From Dendrophyllia cribrosa (Eukaryota > Cnidaria > Anthozoa > Scleractinia > Dendrophylliidae): a DNA stretch of 64,000 nt. The notes beneath the pieces were generated by a model. That model did not search any database. It was not told where the DNA came from and was given only the letters and a program-made list of their open reading frames with translations. Positions 46,011 to 57,200 of the stretch are shown one piece after another. Location: NCBI GenBank assembly GCA_024195265.1, contig JAJLRJ010000011.1, forward strand, positions 6,316,459 to 6,380,458, in the 5' to 3' direction. How positions within the stretch are numbered: the first letter of the stretch is position 1; the number at the start of each line of letters is the position of its first letter. The translations under genes were made by a program, and so were the position numbers.

Positions 46011-49000
46011 GAGTCATAGCCGAATATTACTCATACTCCTCGTTATCAGCGGAGATGTGCAAATGAACCCAGGCCCACCAAATACAACAACCTTACCTCC
46101 TGGGCTACCTTCCGAATGTGCGAAGACTCTTTGGCAACTTTACCGCTCTAAAATGAAAGTGATTGCTGGGGAACTGCATCAACACTTTCTATCATTGTAT
46201 AAGGATAGAAAATTAATACCACCAGGCCTCAAGATCAAACTTACCCCGCAATTTGGTATACTACCTGGCGATCTCTATGATAGGTGGAACAGTATACTTA
46301 ACAGGACATCATTACAATTAATGGAAATCTTAATTCAGGCACAAGCGAAAAAGTGTGCGGCACTCGCGAGGCAGATTGAGCCAAAACTGACCGCTCTAAC
46401 CGGCCACCTGAAAAATAGTGAACTTGCTATAGCAACAAATTGGCTTCAAACACAAAGCAAGACCTTCTGGAATCAATTGTACATCAGAAAACTGCAAAAA
46501 TTCCAGCAACACCTCTCTAGATCCACGGCAACGAGTGCTCATCCTATCACACAAACAGAAATGGCTTCCGAGATTTCCACAACTGAATACAGCATAGCCG
46601 ACCCCAATAGTAATACAGAGACGCGCGTACAACCCAACAAAACGCCACAAACTACAACACCGAAACGGGCAAGGCGTCTTCACAGGGGTAGGCGCAGCAA
46701 CAAGACCACACGCAGGGCTACCCATCAGCAAACAGTAATTAACTTGTCGGACCGACCACTAACTGAACACGAAACAAATATCCTAAGCAAAGGACTTAAG
46801 TTTGTACCAACGCCAATCGCTGTCAATAGAACAGAGCTTACGGCGGATGTAAAGAAATGGAGTCGTCGAATGCGATTGAAAGAATTTTTCTGGGACGGAC
46901 ACAACGCACAAGACGGGCGGAAAAATCTGTACAGGAAGCCATCATCATGGACTCCCAGCAATGGTAGAGATCAGGTCCTAGATTGCTACATCAATACTGT
47001 GGAAAGATCCATTCTGGAAAAGACGAATAGAGGTATAATTAAGCTGCGCTCCAACATCACAAAGGAAGAAACCACGGCGATCAAAGAGCTAAAACGCGAC
47101 AAAAACATCGTAATCTTCCAAGCCGACAAAGGAGCCGCTGTTGTCGTACAAAATCGCAATGATTATCTTAAAGAAGCATACACCCAGCTTAATGGTGTAG
47201 ACCAAAATGGTGACAAAGTCTACCAACAAGTGATTGGCGATCCTACTCCTGAGTTTCTAGGCAAAGTGAAACAAGCAGTACAACAGGCCCTAGCTACGAA
47301 CGTTATTGACCCAGATACTGCAAATTACCTAGTGGTAGAAAAAGCCCGACCAGGAAACATCTACTTTGTACCGAAAATCCATAAACCACAACGCCCACCA
47401 CCAGCGCGGCCTATCTGCAACACTATTAACTCCGCTACGGCTAACATCTCCAAATGGGTAGATGGCCAACTCCAGCCACTGGTACAAAATCTACCATCTT
47501 ACCTCAGGGACGATAATCACTTTCTAAGAAAAATAAACGAAATCAACAACAACCAAACATTACCTGCAGATACCTTATTAGTCACATGGGATGTCAAATC
47601 ATTATACACCAACATCACACATGAAAATGGTATGAAAGCGTGCGAACACTACATGCGTGTCAACAAATATGACGAAAACAGGAAAACAACTGTCCTAAAG
47701 TTTATAAAGCTGGTGCTCACATGCAACAACCTGACGTTCCAAGGAAACCATTACGTTCAACAAACAGGAACCGCTATGGGTACCAAGATGGCCCCTACAT
47801 ACGCAAATCTTTATATGGGACTGCTAGAGGAACAACTATTAGAGCATACCACCCTGAAACCATTGGTGTGGTTCAGATTCATTGATGATATCTTTTTCCT
47901 CTGGACATTTGGTAAAACCAAACTTCAACAATTCTTTGATACTTGCAACAGCTTTGATCCACACATAAAATTTGAACAAACAGTATCTTCAAGTACCATC
48001 CCCTTTCTTGACGTACAGGTGATCCTTGATAACGGCAAGATCAAAACGGATCTCTACACCAAACCCACGGACACCCACCAGTACCTAAATTGGACTAGCT
48101 GTCATCCGCGCCACACTAAGGCTGCCATCCCATACAGTTTGGCTCTTAGACTCCGCCGCATCTGCTCGGAGAATGATTTCTTCGAAACACGAGCGCGTGA
48201 ACTTTTCAACATCTTACTTGACCGGGGTTACAAACGCAAACACATTAAAGAGTCAATTGCAAAGGCAAGACAAACGTCCAGGAGTGATGCGCTACACATG
48301 GAGAATCAAAAGAACAACACGGAGCGGGTCCCACTCGTAGTCACCTATAATCCAGCGCTCGGATGTTTGAACAAAATCATCAAAGAATACCAACCCATAT
48401 TGCACGCTTCACAAAGATGTAAGGAGGTCTTCCGTGACCCAACATTGATCTCTTTTCGCAAAGGGAGAAACCTCTCGGACCTACTCACCAGTAAACGATT
48501 ACCAGCGGAGCCTGACCACCACGCACAACTACTTAACAACATCGCCATACCAGAGCCTCCAGCCAGTACATGCCCAATTTGCAGCCGTAGTTTTCAAAAC
48601 AACAGAAACTTGAAAATTCACTTCGCACGCACACACAAGACAACCCTACCCAACAGCAAAAATCAACCCGGATTCTGTCCGTGTAATTCTGACCCAAGGT
48701 GTGCGTCATGCAAGCATTATGGAGAGTTTACACAAACCATCAAAAGTAAAAACACCGGTGAAACCTTTCAAATACATCAAAACATCACCTGCCGAACAAC
48801 AAACGTGATTTACGTGATCACCTGCATGAAATGTAAAGAACAGTATGTAGGGGAAACATCTAACTGCATAAGAACACGTGCAAATCAACACCGTTCGGAT
48901 ATCAGTACCGGTAATAAAAACATCCCAACAGTTAGACACTTCAGAGCGTGTGGGTTGCAGCACTTTAAACTAACTGTGGTTGAAAAAGTCAGACGACACG

Positions 49001-49074
49001 ATACGGAGACAAGGCGTGCGAGGGAAAATTTATGGATTGAACGTATAAAACCTGCCATAAACGGCCAGTCTTAA
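45997..49074 (+). CDS. Penelope-like reverse transcriptase with GIY-YIG endonuclease
   Basis: Intact 1,025-residue frame. Residues 1-27 are a short basic-hydrophobic leader ending SGDVQMNPGP, a 2A-like motif. Next comes a basic, Thr/Gln-rich region to about 250. The reverse transcriptase spans about 300-760, with PKIHKPQRPPPARPI near 459, VTWDVKSLYTNI near 529, GTAMGTKMAPTYANLY near 592 and the catalytic FIDDIF near 628. A C2H2 finger (CPICSRSF...HFARTH) lies near 859 and a Cys cluster (CPCNSDPRCASCKHY) follows. The GIY-YIG nuclease begins near 936 (VIYVITC...YVGETSN). It would copy its RNA at nicked target DNA. No stops or shifts, and it matches its partner arm, so it is recent. ATG 45997 is the first in frame after the arm junction. 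Confidence 0.92.
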   Translation: MKLSKSHSRILLILLVISGDVQMNPGPPNTTTLPPGLPSECAKTLWQLYRSKMKVIAGELHQHFLSLYKDRKLIPPGLKIKLTPQFGILPGDLYDRWNSILNRTSLQLMEILIQAQAKKCAALARQIEPKLTALTGHLKNSELAIATNWLQTQSKTFWNQLYIRKLQKFQQHLSRSTATSAHPITQTEMASEISTTEYSIADPNSNTETRVQPNKTPQTTTPKRARRLHRGRRSNKTTRRATHQQTVINLSDRPLTEHETNILSKGLKFVPTPIAVNRTELTADVKKWSRRMRLKEFFWDGHNAQDGRKNLYRKPSSWTPSNGRDQVLDCYINTVERSILEKTNRGIIKLRSNITKEETTAIKELKRDKNIVIFQADKGAAVVVQNRNDYLKEAYTQLNGVDQNGDKVYQQVIGDPTPEFLGKVKQAVQQALATNVIDPDTANYLVVEKARPGNIYFVPKIHKPQRPPPARPICNTINSATANISKWVDGQLQPLVQNLPSYLRDDNHFLRKINEINNNQTLPADTLLVTWDVKSLYTNITHENGMKACEHYMRVNKYDENRKTTVLKFIKLVLTCNNLTFQGNHYVQQTGTAMGTKMAPTYANLYMGLLEEQLLEHTTLKPLVWFRFIDDIFFLWTFGKTKLQQFFDTCNSFDPHIKFEQTVSSSTIPFLDVQVILDNGKIKTDLYTKPTDTHQYLNWTSCHPRHTKAAIPYSLALRLRRICSENDFFETRARELFNILLDRGYKRKHIKESIAKARQTSRSDALHMENQKNNTERVPLVVTYNPALGCLNKIIKEYQPILHASQRCKEVFRDPTLISFRKGRNLSDLLTSKRLPAEPDHHAQLLNNIAIPEPPASTCPICSRSFQNNRNLKIHFARTHKTTLPNSKNQPGFCPCNSDPRCASCKHYGEFTQTIKSKNTGETFQIHQNITCRTTNVIYVITCMKCKEQYVGETSNCIRTRANQHRSDISTGNKNIPTVRHFRACGLQHFKLTVVEKVRRHDTETRRARENLWIERIKPAINGQS

Positions 49075-49251
49075 GCAGTTAACATTTTGTGCACGCGCGC
49101 GCGCATGTCGGTTTGTTTTATTCCATTACGTTATTCAAATGCGCGCTGCAGCCAATAAGGTTTAATTGTTTAATCGTATGCGAGTTCGTATTTGCAACGA
49201 ACCGCATTTCCGTTAATAGCAAATTTTGAAATGTTGTAAGCAAGCCATAAT

Positions 49252-49337
49252 GCAATAATTCTCCTGAAGAAGGCCGTGAGGCCGAAACGTTGAGAATAAA
49301 TCTGTCAAAAGTCTTGACTGGAGTCGGAGCTTATTGT
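49252..49337 (+). ncRNA. Hammerhead-ribozyme-like motif, right arm
   Basis: Core CTGAAGA (49264-49270), stem II GGCC-GTGA-GGCC, GAAAC (49284-49288), and a distal GTC (49323-49325). The sequence after GTC (GGAGCTTATTG) pairs with CAATAATTCTC just before the core, forming stem I. Stem III is minimal. Penelope-like elements are known to carry such type I hammerheads in their terminal repeats. Confidence 0.7.
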
Positions 49338-49356
49338 TTTACAAGTGAAAATTCTA

Positions 49357-50362
49357 CAAATACTTTCAATACTCCAAGATCGCGCAAGTGATCCTCCATT
49401 CCAGGGCTCAGAGGAGCATTGTTTGAGGGACCAATCACAAGTCTTCAAAACGTATATATATATATATATATATTTATCATCATTATTATTTATATTTATC
49501 ATGATTGCATTTCTGCAGGACAGTATCCTTAAGTTGCACAAAAGGGACAATTGTAACGAAAAAACGACGTTTCGACACATCCAGGAAACTGTCCCGTTGG
49601 GTGCCTTTGAAATTTGTTCGTGTGCATGCATGGGGTTTTGTTTTGAATTCCATTTTCTTTATTCCGTGGAGCAGTTTATTGAAACCAGTAATGAGATAAA
49701 GTTTCCAATAATGAACTTGGCAGGAACTCCTCGTGACAGCTGTTTTAACTGTTGAAATCATCAAAGAAATTTGTTGCTTTCCGACGGGAACTGCTTTTCA
49801 ACACAAAATTTCCAATGGCTAGAAGGGGCACTGTCCTGCCGTAATTACAAAATTTCGCTTACTGTATTTCCATGTTTACATATATCACCAAATGCCACCA
49901 AATATACAACTTAATCCGGATAAAAAGATTATATAGAAGAAAACCGACGCACTTAAATTTGGAGATGAAGTGCCGGATCGCAAGTATGCAAGTGGATTAC
50001 AGTTCATCAAATTTGATTTCATGACAGACGGTCTAGAAATCTAAATTGCTACTCTTGTTCAATTTTGGCTTTTTTAGCCGATATATATATTTTCTCTTTA
50101 ATTTTTATTTCTTTGCCATCAGTTATGGCGATTTTTTTCCTCCTATTTCAAAATAAGAAGCTCCTGTCAAAAATCATCAAAACATGAGAAATCAGCCGAG
50201 ACACTGTTCTTTAATTGCTCTAATAAATAATTGATTGTAAACCTCGACTGGTACTAATAAGCGTTAGGTTAATAGCTACTCCGTTACTCCGTATATGCAT
50301 ACAACCACTTAAAATTTACCTTAATTCAGCACCAGTTGTCGCTGTGATCGGAGGATTGGGAA
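49357..50362 (+). other. Array unit 4 remnant upstream of leader exon B4
   Basis: (TA)n at 49453-49472, then sequence homologous to the 35340-35730 segment. An octamer-like ATATGCAT at 50293-50300 sits where ATTTGCAT lies in other copies. The SACFNG leader follows. Confidence 0.5.
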
Positions 50363-50435
50363 ATGAGTTCCCATCATTCTTTCCATGCTTTTGTTTTACT
50401 GTTTTCAATGAAACTTATCTCTGCCTGCTTTAATG
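50363..50435 (+). CDS. Leader exon B4 (signal peptide), proximal first exon
   Basis: ATG then MSSHHSFHAFVLLFSMKLIS, ACFN, phase-1 donor G|GTATGT. The only intact type B copy and the leader nearest the PAN exon. Confidence 0.65.
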
Positions 50436-53400
50436 GTATGTGTTCCATTTTTTTTTTTCAAGAATTGTTTTCTTTGCTAAAGCTAGTTAGCTGTAGACTA
50501 TTCGATTACGGGTTAAACATTTCTATCGTTTAATATAGTTAATACCAGGCTGCAGAACTATTCAACTATCACGCATGGAGAACGTTTTTTTAATATAATA
50601 TTTTCGTTATAGAGTAAACTAAGGTGTGTTTAACTTGATTTTTCATGTATCACTGGAAATGTGTGGAATTTTGCGCGTGAGAAACTGCGACGTGTATTCA
50701 TTGATGTCATTATTTATACACTCAGATCGAAATGATTTTTTATTTAAGGCGTACAAGAGTTGAACAGTGTGTGTTCTTTAAGTGGCTGTCCGCCTAAGAT
50801 CCTCATAACCAAAACTGGTCATGAAACAGATTTTCTTCAATTCTTGCATGTGAATTACACTTTGTCTAGTAACTATAAAAATACATTTCGTTTGGTCTCA
50901 AAATGTTTTCTTCAGCAATTTACAGGGGGGTCCCCTGGGGGACCAAATTTGATATTATTTTAGTCTGAAAAATGCAAAATTTCCCTAACTTTGGCAACTT
51001 TTCACAACGCTTAAAATTTGATGCAGAGCTAAATTCTACTGTTGTTTGACAGGTACAAGTCCAGTTATTATTACAAGGTTATAAAAGTTTCCATATCGTT
51101 GTTCCAAGTGGTTAAACATTAACTTCTATCGACCCACTTTCACAGCTTGTAATAAAACAGGAAAAATGGGTTCACAAAAATTCATCTAAACCAAAAGTGG
51201 ATCGTCGTACAGCAATTTCCTTGCAGCTATAGAACAATAAAGACTTAATCTTAAATATCATGAAAAAAAATTGTGCGGCCAGTTGGTTTTAAAACCACGA
51301 GGACGCTTTGAAATTTAACAAATTTACACCGGTTTTCCGTGGTGTGGACTCTTATTTACCACGATTTACGTCATCACATGGTCAAAATGTAAGTGGACTC
51401 ACGAGGCGCAGCCGAGTGAGTCAGCAACAAATTTTGACCATGTGATGACGTAAATCGTGGTAAATAAGAGTCCACACCACGGAAAACCGGTGGAAGTTAC
51501 AACAATATTTAGAAAAAAATACAAGGAAAAATCGAAGTCTTGTTACAAAATGTGACAGCAAAGAAAGAGCAAGCGTTGTCTATAACTTTCTCGCAATCTG
51601 ATTGTTTTTTTTTTTCAAGCGCGCGTCACAGCTCCTCAGGATTGAATGGATTGTGCCTGATTTCCACACGTTGGAAATGCTGGATACTATTGTGCCGTTT
51701 CAAGATGGCGCAGTTTTGGTACCGACACTTTTTTCGATTCGTTCAGCCTAGACGACGCGCTAAGCATGCTGGATAATATTGTGACGTTTCAAGATGGCGC
51801 AGATTTGGTACCAACCTTTTCTCGATTCGTTCCGTCTAGCCGACAAGATTAGGAAGCGTCTCCTTCGTCGACGTAACTACACTAACACATTTTTTGTTCT
51901 TTGTTTGTTTTTTTTATTGCATATGATTGTCCGGGTTATGAGGAGTTGCCACACCAAATAATTTTAAGAGTTATATTGATTTTATCGATATTGGCATGTC
52001 AGTGTTGAATACTGAACATGTGATATATTATATTATCACTTTAAATGAAATAGCTGTAGCATTTACAGAAGCTTCATTCCACTGAGGAATGTTATATAAA
52101 TGGAGGTATAAAGTTATGTTTAGCTCTCGATATTGGAGGTTTTTGATTTGGCTCTTGTGATTCAGGGGGCGCAAAACCGTTCTTCTTTTACTTCTGTTTG
52201 TACTCACCGTGGTATATCATAAAGTAGTATTTTGTATATAATTTTATTTTTTTCTTTACTGTATTTCTTTTAAGACCCTCTTTGGGTTCGTCTGTCTACA
52301 TACAATTAACTCCCGCCTTGCGGACACCTCGCTATTACGGACACCCCGCTAGTACCGACAGCAGCTAAATCCCCAGCAAAAGTTTCAAATGAGGACTGAA
52401 ACAAACTCCCGCTATTGCGGAATTTCGCTATCATGGACACTTTATTCGGCCCCAACGTTACAATGTTATTGTTTGAGCGGTACCTTTCAACAATTACACA
52501 CAATTGAAATCTTCCTCTTAATATTAGGATAAAAACCTTTACAAACTGCCGCAAAAACAAATTATAGTCTCGTAAAAGTTGACACGTTCTGCTTTGAGCG
52601 TACGCTAGCTTTCGTCAGCGTGCGTATGTTGAGGTATGGCTGCACGCTCGCGCCATTGATTTAGGTCAGGTAGATTTCCTAGCTATGTTATAAACCATTA
52701 TATGTAGGTTTCCATTGATACCACTGCGTTTTATGGCTTTCCAAAGTGATACTAAAACAAGGTGACTGATTGCCCCTTAAATAACTGGACTCTTTCAGGT
52801 GATTGTCGGGAACTGGTTTTTCCATCGCTACTTTTCTACGCTAACAAAAGGATGGTTAACCACAACATAAGAACTGAATACGGCTTGGATATGGAGCTCT
52901 GTCAGTTACGTTGTTACCACGAACCCAACTGCGTCAGTATCAATTATGAAGAGAAAACACAAACATGTGAGTTGAACAACGGAACTCTTCAAAGGCATCA
53001 CGACGAGTTTGAGGACAAAAGGGATTACGTCTACCAAGGAGCAGAAGTGAGCAAATAATTTAAAAGTTTATCTTTACTTATCCAGTTTGTGTATGTGTTT
53101 ATGTAGCAAAAAGCCCATAAATCTTTGGCAGCAGATAAATTGAGTTTGCTCCGAGAACATCTTGTTATCCTTGCATTTAAGTTAACATTGTTTGAATTTT
53201 TCTTCCCTTTTCCATTAGTGTTTACCATTTTCCCCGCTAGAGCCTAAACTTAATAAGAGATTTATATTAACTAATGTGGTTATAACTTGGGAGCCTGTGG
53301 ATGAAGTTTTAACCGGTTTGAATTTTTTCTCAACAACAAACACTGAACGAATATTGAGCAAAAACTAGGAGTTGTTTGAGAGGACGTTCAAACGGTTCCA

Positions 53401-54213
53401 ACTTCGGCCCAACATCGGCCCAACATTGGCTCAACATCGCCCCAACTTGTAAAACAAAATTTATTGCGAAAAACTAGGAATGTCTGATATGCACAAATGT
53501 TGCAAATATGTTTTCGCAAAAACTTGCAAAAAAACTTAATAAATTAACTTTATTTTTATTTTTTTTGCAAATGCTAGACGTATGTTGGCAAAGTGATATA
53601 TCCCAGTTTTCAAAATTTCTGTTTTACGTTCGCACGTTCAGTTTTCGTGTCAAATATACTGGGCTTAAGTAACATGAATTCAAGCTACTTATAACTTCTT
53701 ATATCTACCATAGCAACTGATTGTCACTAAACGTTCCCAAAAAGGTTGATAAAGAGACACCAACGGAAGAACAGTACATGCTGAGAATAAATGCTCTTGA
53801 AAAAATCGGAGAGGAAATTGTCCGTCCAATTAAAAGTGTTTTAAGACAACTGAATAAAAAACAATCCTAAATTTTATACTATAGCGCAATCAAATGCGGC
53901 TATCATTAAATTTTAAGACTTGCTTTTTTTTCAAATGGATAACTTTATTTTTGTATCGGTTTTACCCTCGGACGTACACGCAAACTTATATCCCCACCGT
54001 GGTACAATGGGGAAGGGGGGGGGGGGGGGGGGGGGGGTGCGATGTTCCAATAGTTTCGAAATATTTTACGTTTAATAGATAGCCTGTGATGCGCTCTACA
54101 AGATAAGGTAAATATTTTGATTTGCGGCGCTGCTGGGGGTCCCTGACATCAACCAAAATGGCCGCAAATATGACCGCCATCTTGGATTTTACTAAAAATT
54201 CAAATGTCTCTGG

Positions 54214-54296
<83 letters not shown>

Positions 54297-57200
54297 ACCA
54301 TAATCAGAGTTTTAGCAAGTTTTCCCAGGCACAAGGTTGTAAACTTGATAAAATTGGCCAAGTTTTTCAAGTTGCAATCCATTTTCATCCTGGCCATCTG
54401 CAACCTCGGGCACTTATTTTCAATATTAAACCACTGTACATTAATTTTAAACAAAACTGGAAATATTTGTTGGGTTTCCACAGATATAGGATATCTTTTT
54501 TGAGCTTTTTAAAGTAACACTAAAAATGGTGACATAGCCACACACGAGGCGACTGGTCGCGTGACTGTTCGCCTGTAGTTGTTTACACTAGTCACCTCGT
54601 ATGTGTCGCAGATCTTTAAACTTGAAGTATTTTCTTATCAATGTTTTCTAAGAGCGCTTGTGATGAGGAAAGTTGCGAAAATGGTGGAACCTGTCAATCT
54701 GGATTCACAGACAAACGATATCGGTGCTTATGTTCTTCTAATTTTACCGGTGAACATTGTGAAGGTAAGGAGACAAAAGAAGATAAAAATTACAAAATCT
54801 CATTGTTTTCATGTATTGAATTTATTTTATCTTTCATAACGTTTTGATGACAACATTGAGTTGAGGGGGAAGGTGGGGTGTGTGTGTGTGTTGAGGTGCG
54901 GGGGGGCGGGAGGGTTGTTGTCGGGAGTCTCGCGGTTTGACGGTTTGATAGGTGTCTAAAATGTCTACTTGAAAGACAAGGTTTTAGACATTTCATTTGG
55001 GGTAGGTGTCTCTTCAGTAATTGTCATATTTCCGATCAAGCAATATTTTTGAAAACGGTCCTAGTAAATGTATTTGTTTACGTTCAATAAAGCTTTATTA
55101 TATTGTATTGCATTGCATTGCATTGTATTGCATTGTATTGTAAGTTTACACTCATGCCAAGCTACGAACGACTATACGTTTGTATAGAAAATAGACAAAG
55201 AGGAGGAGGAGGTGGAGGAGGAGGAGAAGGAGGAAGAGGAGGAGAAGGAGAAGGAAGAGGAGGAAGAGGAGAACAACAACCAACAAGAGTTTAGTTGAAA
55301 ACAAAAACAAATCAACATATTGCAGTCAGGGGAATGAATTGCATGTGATCAAAAATACTAAAGCTATTGACAAAGATTCGTATGCAGTTAAATAAATAAT
55401 GCAAACATTTTCAATATGAAATGTATACAATAAATATTTTAATTCGTACAAATGAATTGGCTAAGACTTGGAGATTGACTTGGTCAAATATATAATATAA
55501 TAATATTAATATTGTTAATATCATTTCAATCTGTATTTTTAGATGATGATGAGTGTGTTCAAGGAACTCATGACTGTCTCCCAGACCTTGCTTCTTGTGT
55601 CGACACTGCTGGGTCATACAATTGTGTATGTAACAATGATTATGTGGGAGACGGAAAGACAAGCTGCGAGCCTCCAGGCAAGATTCTTATGCTAAATATG
55701 TTAATATGTAGAAATACATGGTTAAGACTTGGTGATTAACTGTTTTATGTAATAGATAAAATATGAGCGACAGAACTGCCATTAAATACAGTTCTGCTGC
55801 GAATAAAGAATAATGGTGATGAAGGTTAGTCATCTGTATTACTGATACAGTATAGCCATGATAGCTGTTTTGTATTAGGATGCATAAACTTATTAACCCT
55901 ATTCGGCCTGGGCTTTCTTTGAGTTCCTGAGCCTGGGGGGGGGGGGGCTTTGTGCCCCCCCCCCCCCCCCCTTCGTAACTTCAAGAACATTAAGGCTATG
56001 ACAACGAAACCTACAGGGTACATAGTACGTCCAAAACTGTCTCCTTTGCGGTCCGCACAATTGAACGATGACGTCATATGACGTAGTTATTAGGTAATTA
56101 GTTATACGGCGCCATCTTGGATCCGCCATCTTGGATTGCTGAATATTTTTAAAACCTCTTAAAAACCGTCCAAATTGACGCAAAATTAATCAAAACCAAT
56201 AAATAAACGCTAAGTGACGTAAGAATACAAAAGTTATACCAATAAACATTGTTTTTCTTCATTCAAAGGTATAAATATGCAAATTTCAAAAAACATGGCT
56301 GTCAAAATCTTGTTGCCATGGGAACATCAAGTCACGTGATCAAAAAATTGTCACATGAAATTGTTGCCAGATAAATTTTAGGAAAAGTCACAAAGTTTGA
56401 AGGCGTTTGAATACATATTAAAGAAGTTATGAATGTTGAAAGTTAGCGTGGGCACTTTGTGCCCCCCCCCCCCCCCCCCCCAGGCCGAATAGGGTTAAGT
56501 AATGCTCCACGTAAGAACTATAGTAAATTTCATTGTTCTTCGGCATTAATAATAATAATAATAATAATAATTAACATTTCTAAAGCGCTAAAATTATAAA
56601 AATATTCTAAAGCACTTTACAATTAACGATAAAACGAAAAAATATTTAAAATATAAAAATGTTAAAAGTACTAAAACAAATTGTAAGCCAGCTTGAACAG
56701 ATGCGTCTTTAGCTTTAACTTAAAAATGGTTACACTTTGACTGTTTCGAACTTCAAGCGCAGTTTGTTCCACAGAAATGGTCCGGAACGAGCAAAAGCAC
56801 GGTCACCAAAGGTCTTGAAACTAGTTCTTGGGACCTTAAGGAGGCCCTGATTGCAGGAACGTAGATGATGAGCTGCAATAGAGTATGGCTGCAGATATTC
56901 TTTAATGTATTGTTGGCTATGATTGTTAAGAGACTTGTAAACTACAAGCATCAACTTAAAATGAACGCGATAAGCTACGGGAAGCCAGTGGAGATGAAAT
57001 AGGGCGGACGAAATGTGATCAAACTTAGGAAAATCCTAAAGATTAATCGAGCAGCGGCGTTGAGCACCTTCTGAAGACGATCTGTCTGGCACTTGGGAAC
57101 GCCAAAGAGAAGAGAATTGCAGTAATCCAAATGTGAAGTCACAAATGCATGAACAAGAGTCTTCGTGGATTCAGGACTGAGGAATTTCCTAATTTGGCGA

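Larger units (their letters stand above)
44223..49356 (+). mobile_element. Penelope-like element with inverted 5'-truncated partner
   Basis: Arms 44223-45958 and 47621-49356 (1,736 bp) are inverted copies; the encoded protein parts are identical residue for residue. The right half is a full ORF, and the left half is a 5'-truncated copy in opposite orientation. Such head-to-head partial copies are common in Penelope-like elements. It sits in a relic of array unit 4: sequence right of 49590 resumes homology with 35340 onward. Confidence 0.88.
26760..50450 (+). repeat. Degenerate tandem array carrying repeated leader exons
   Basis: A block with GAATTCTTTATTCTGAGAACAG, a leader exon of type A, a second leader-like exon of type B and shared flanks recurs. 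Type A copies are at 27365, 33574 and 39801. Type B copies are at about 29567, 35737, 41720 (truncated) and 50363. A-to-A spacing is about 6.2 kb. The 28.6-34.75 kb and 34.75-40.97 kb units are nearly identical; outer units have diverged. The third unit has an internal deletion near 41745 and the fourth is split by the Penelope element. Confidence 0.8.
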
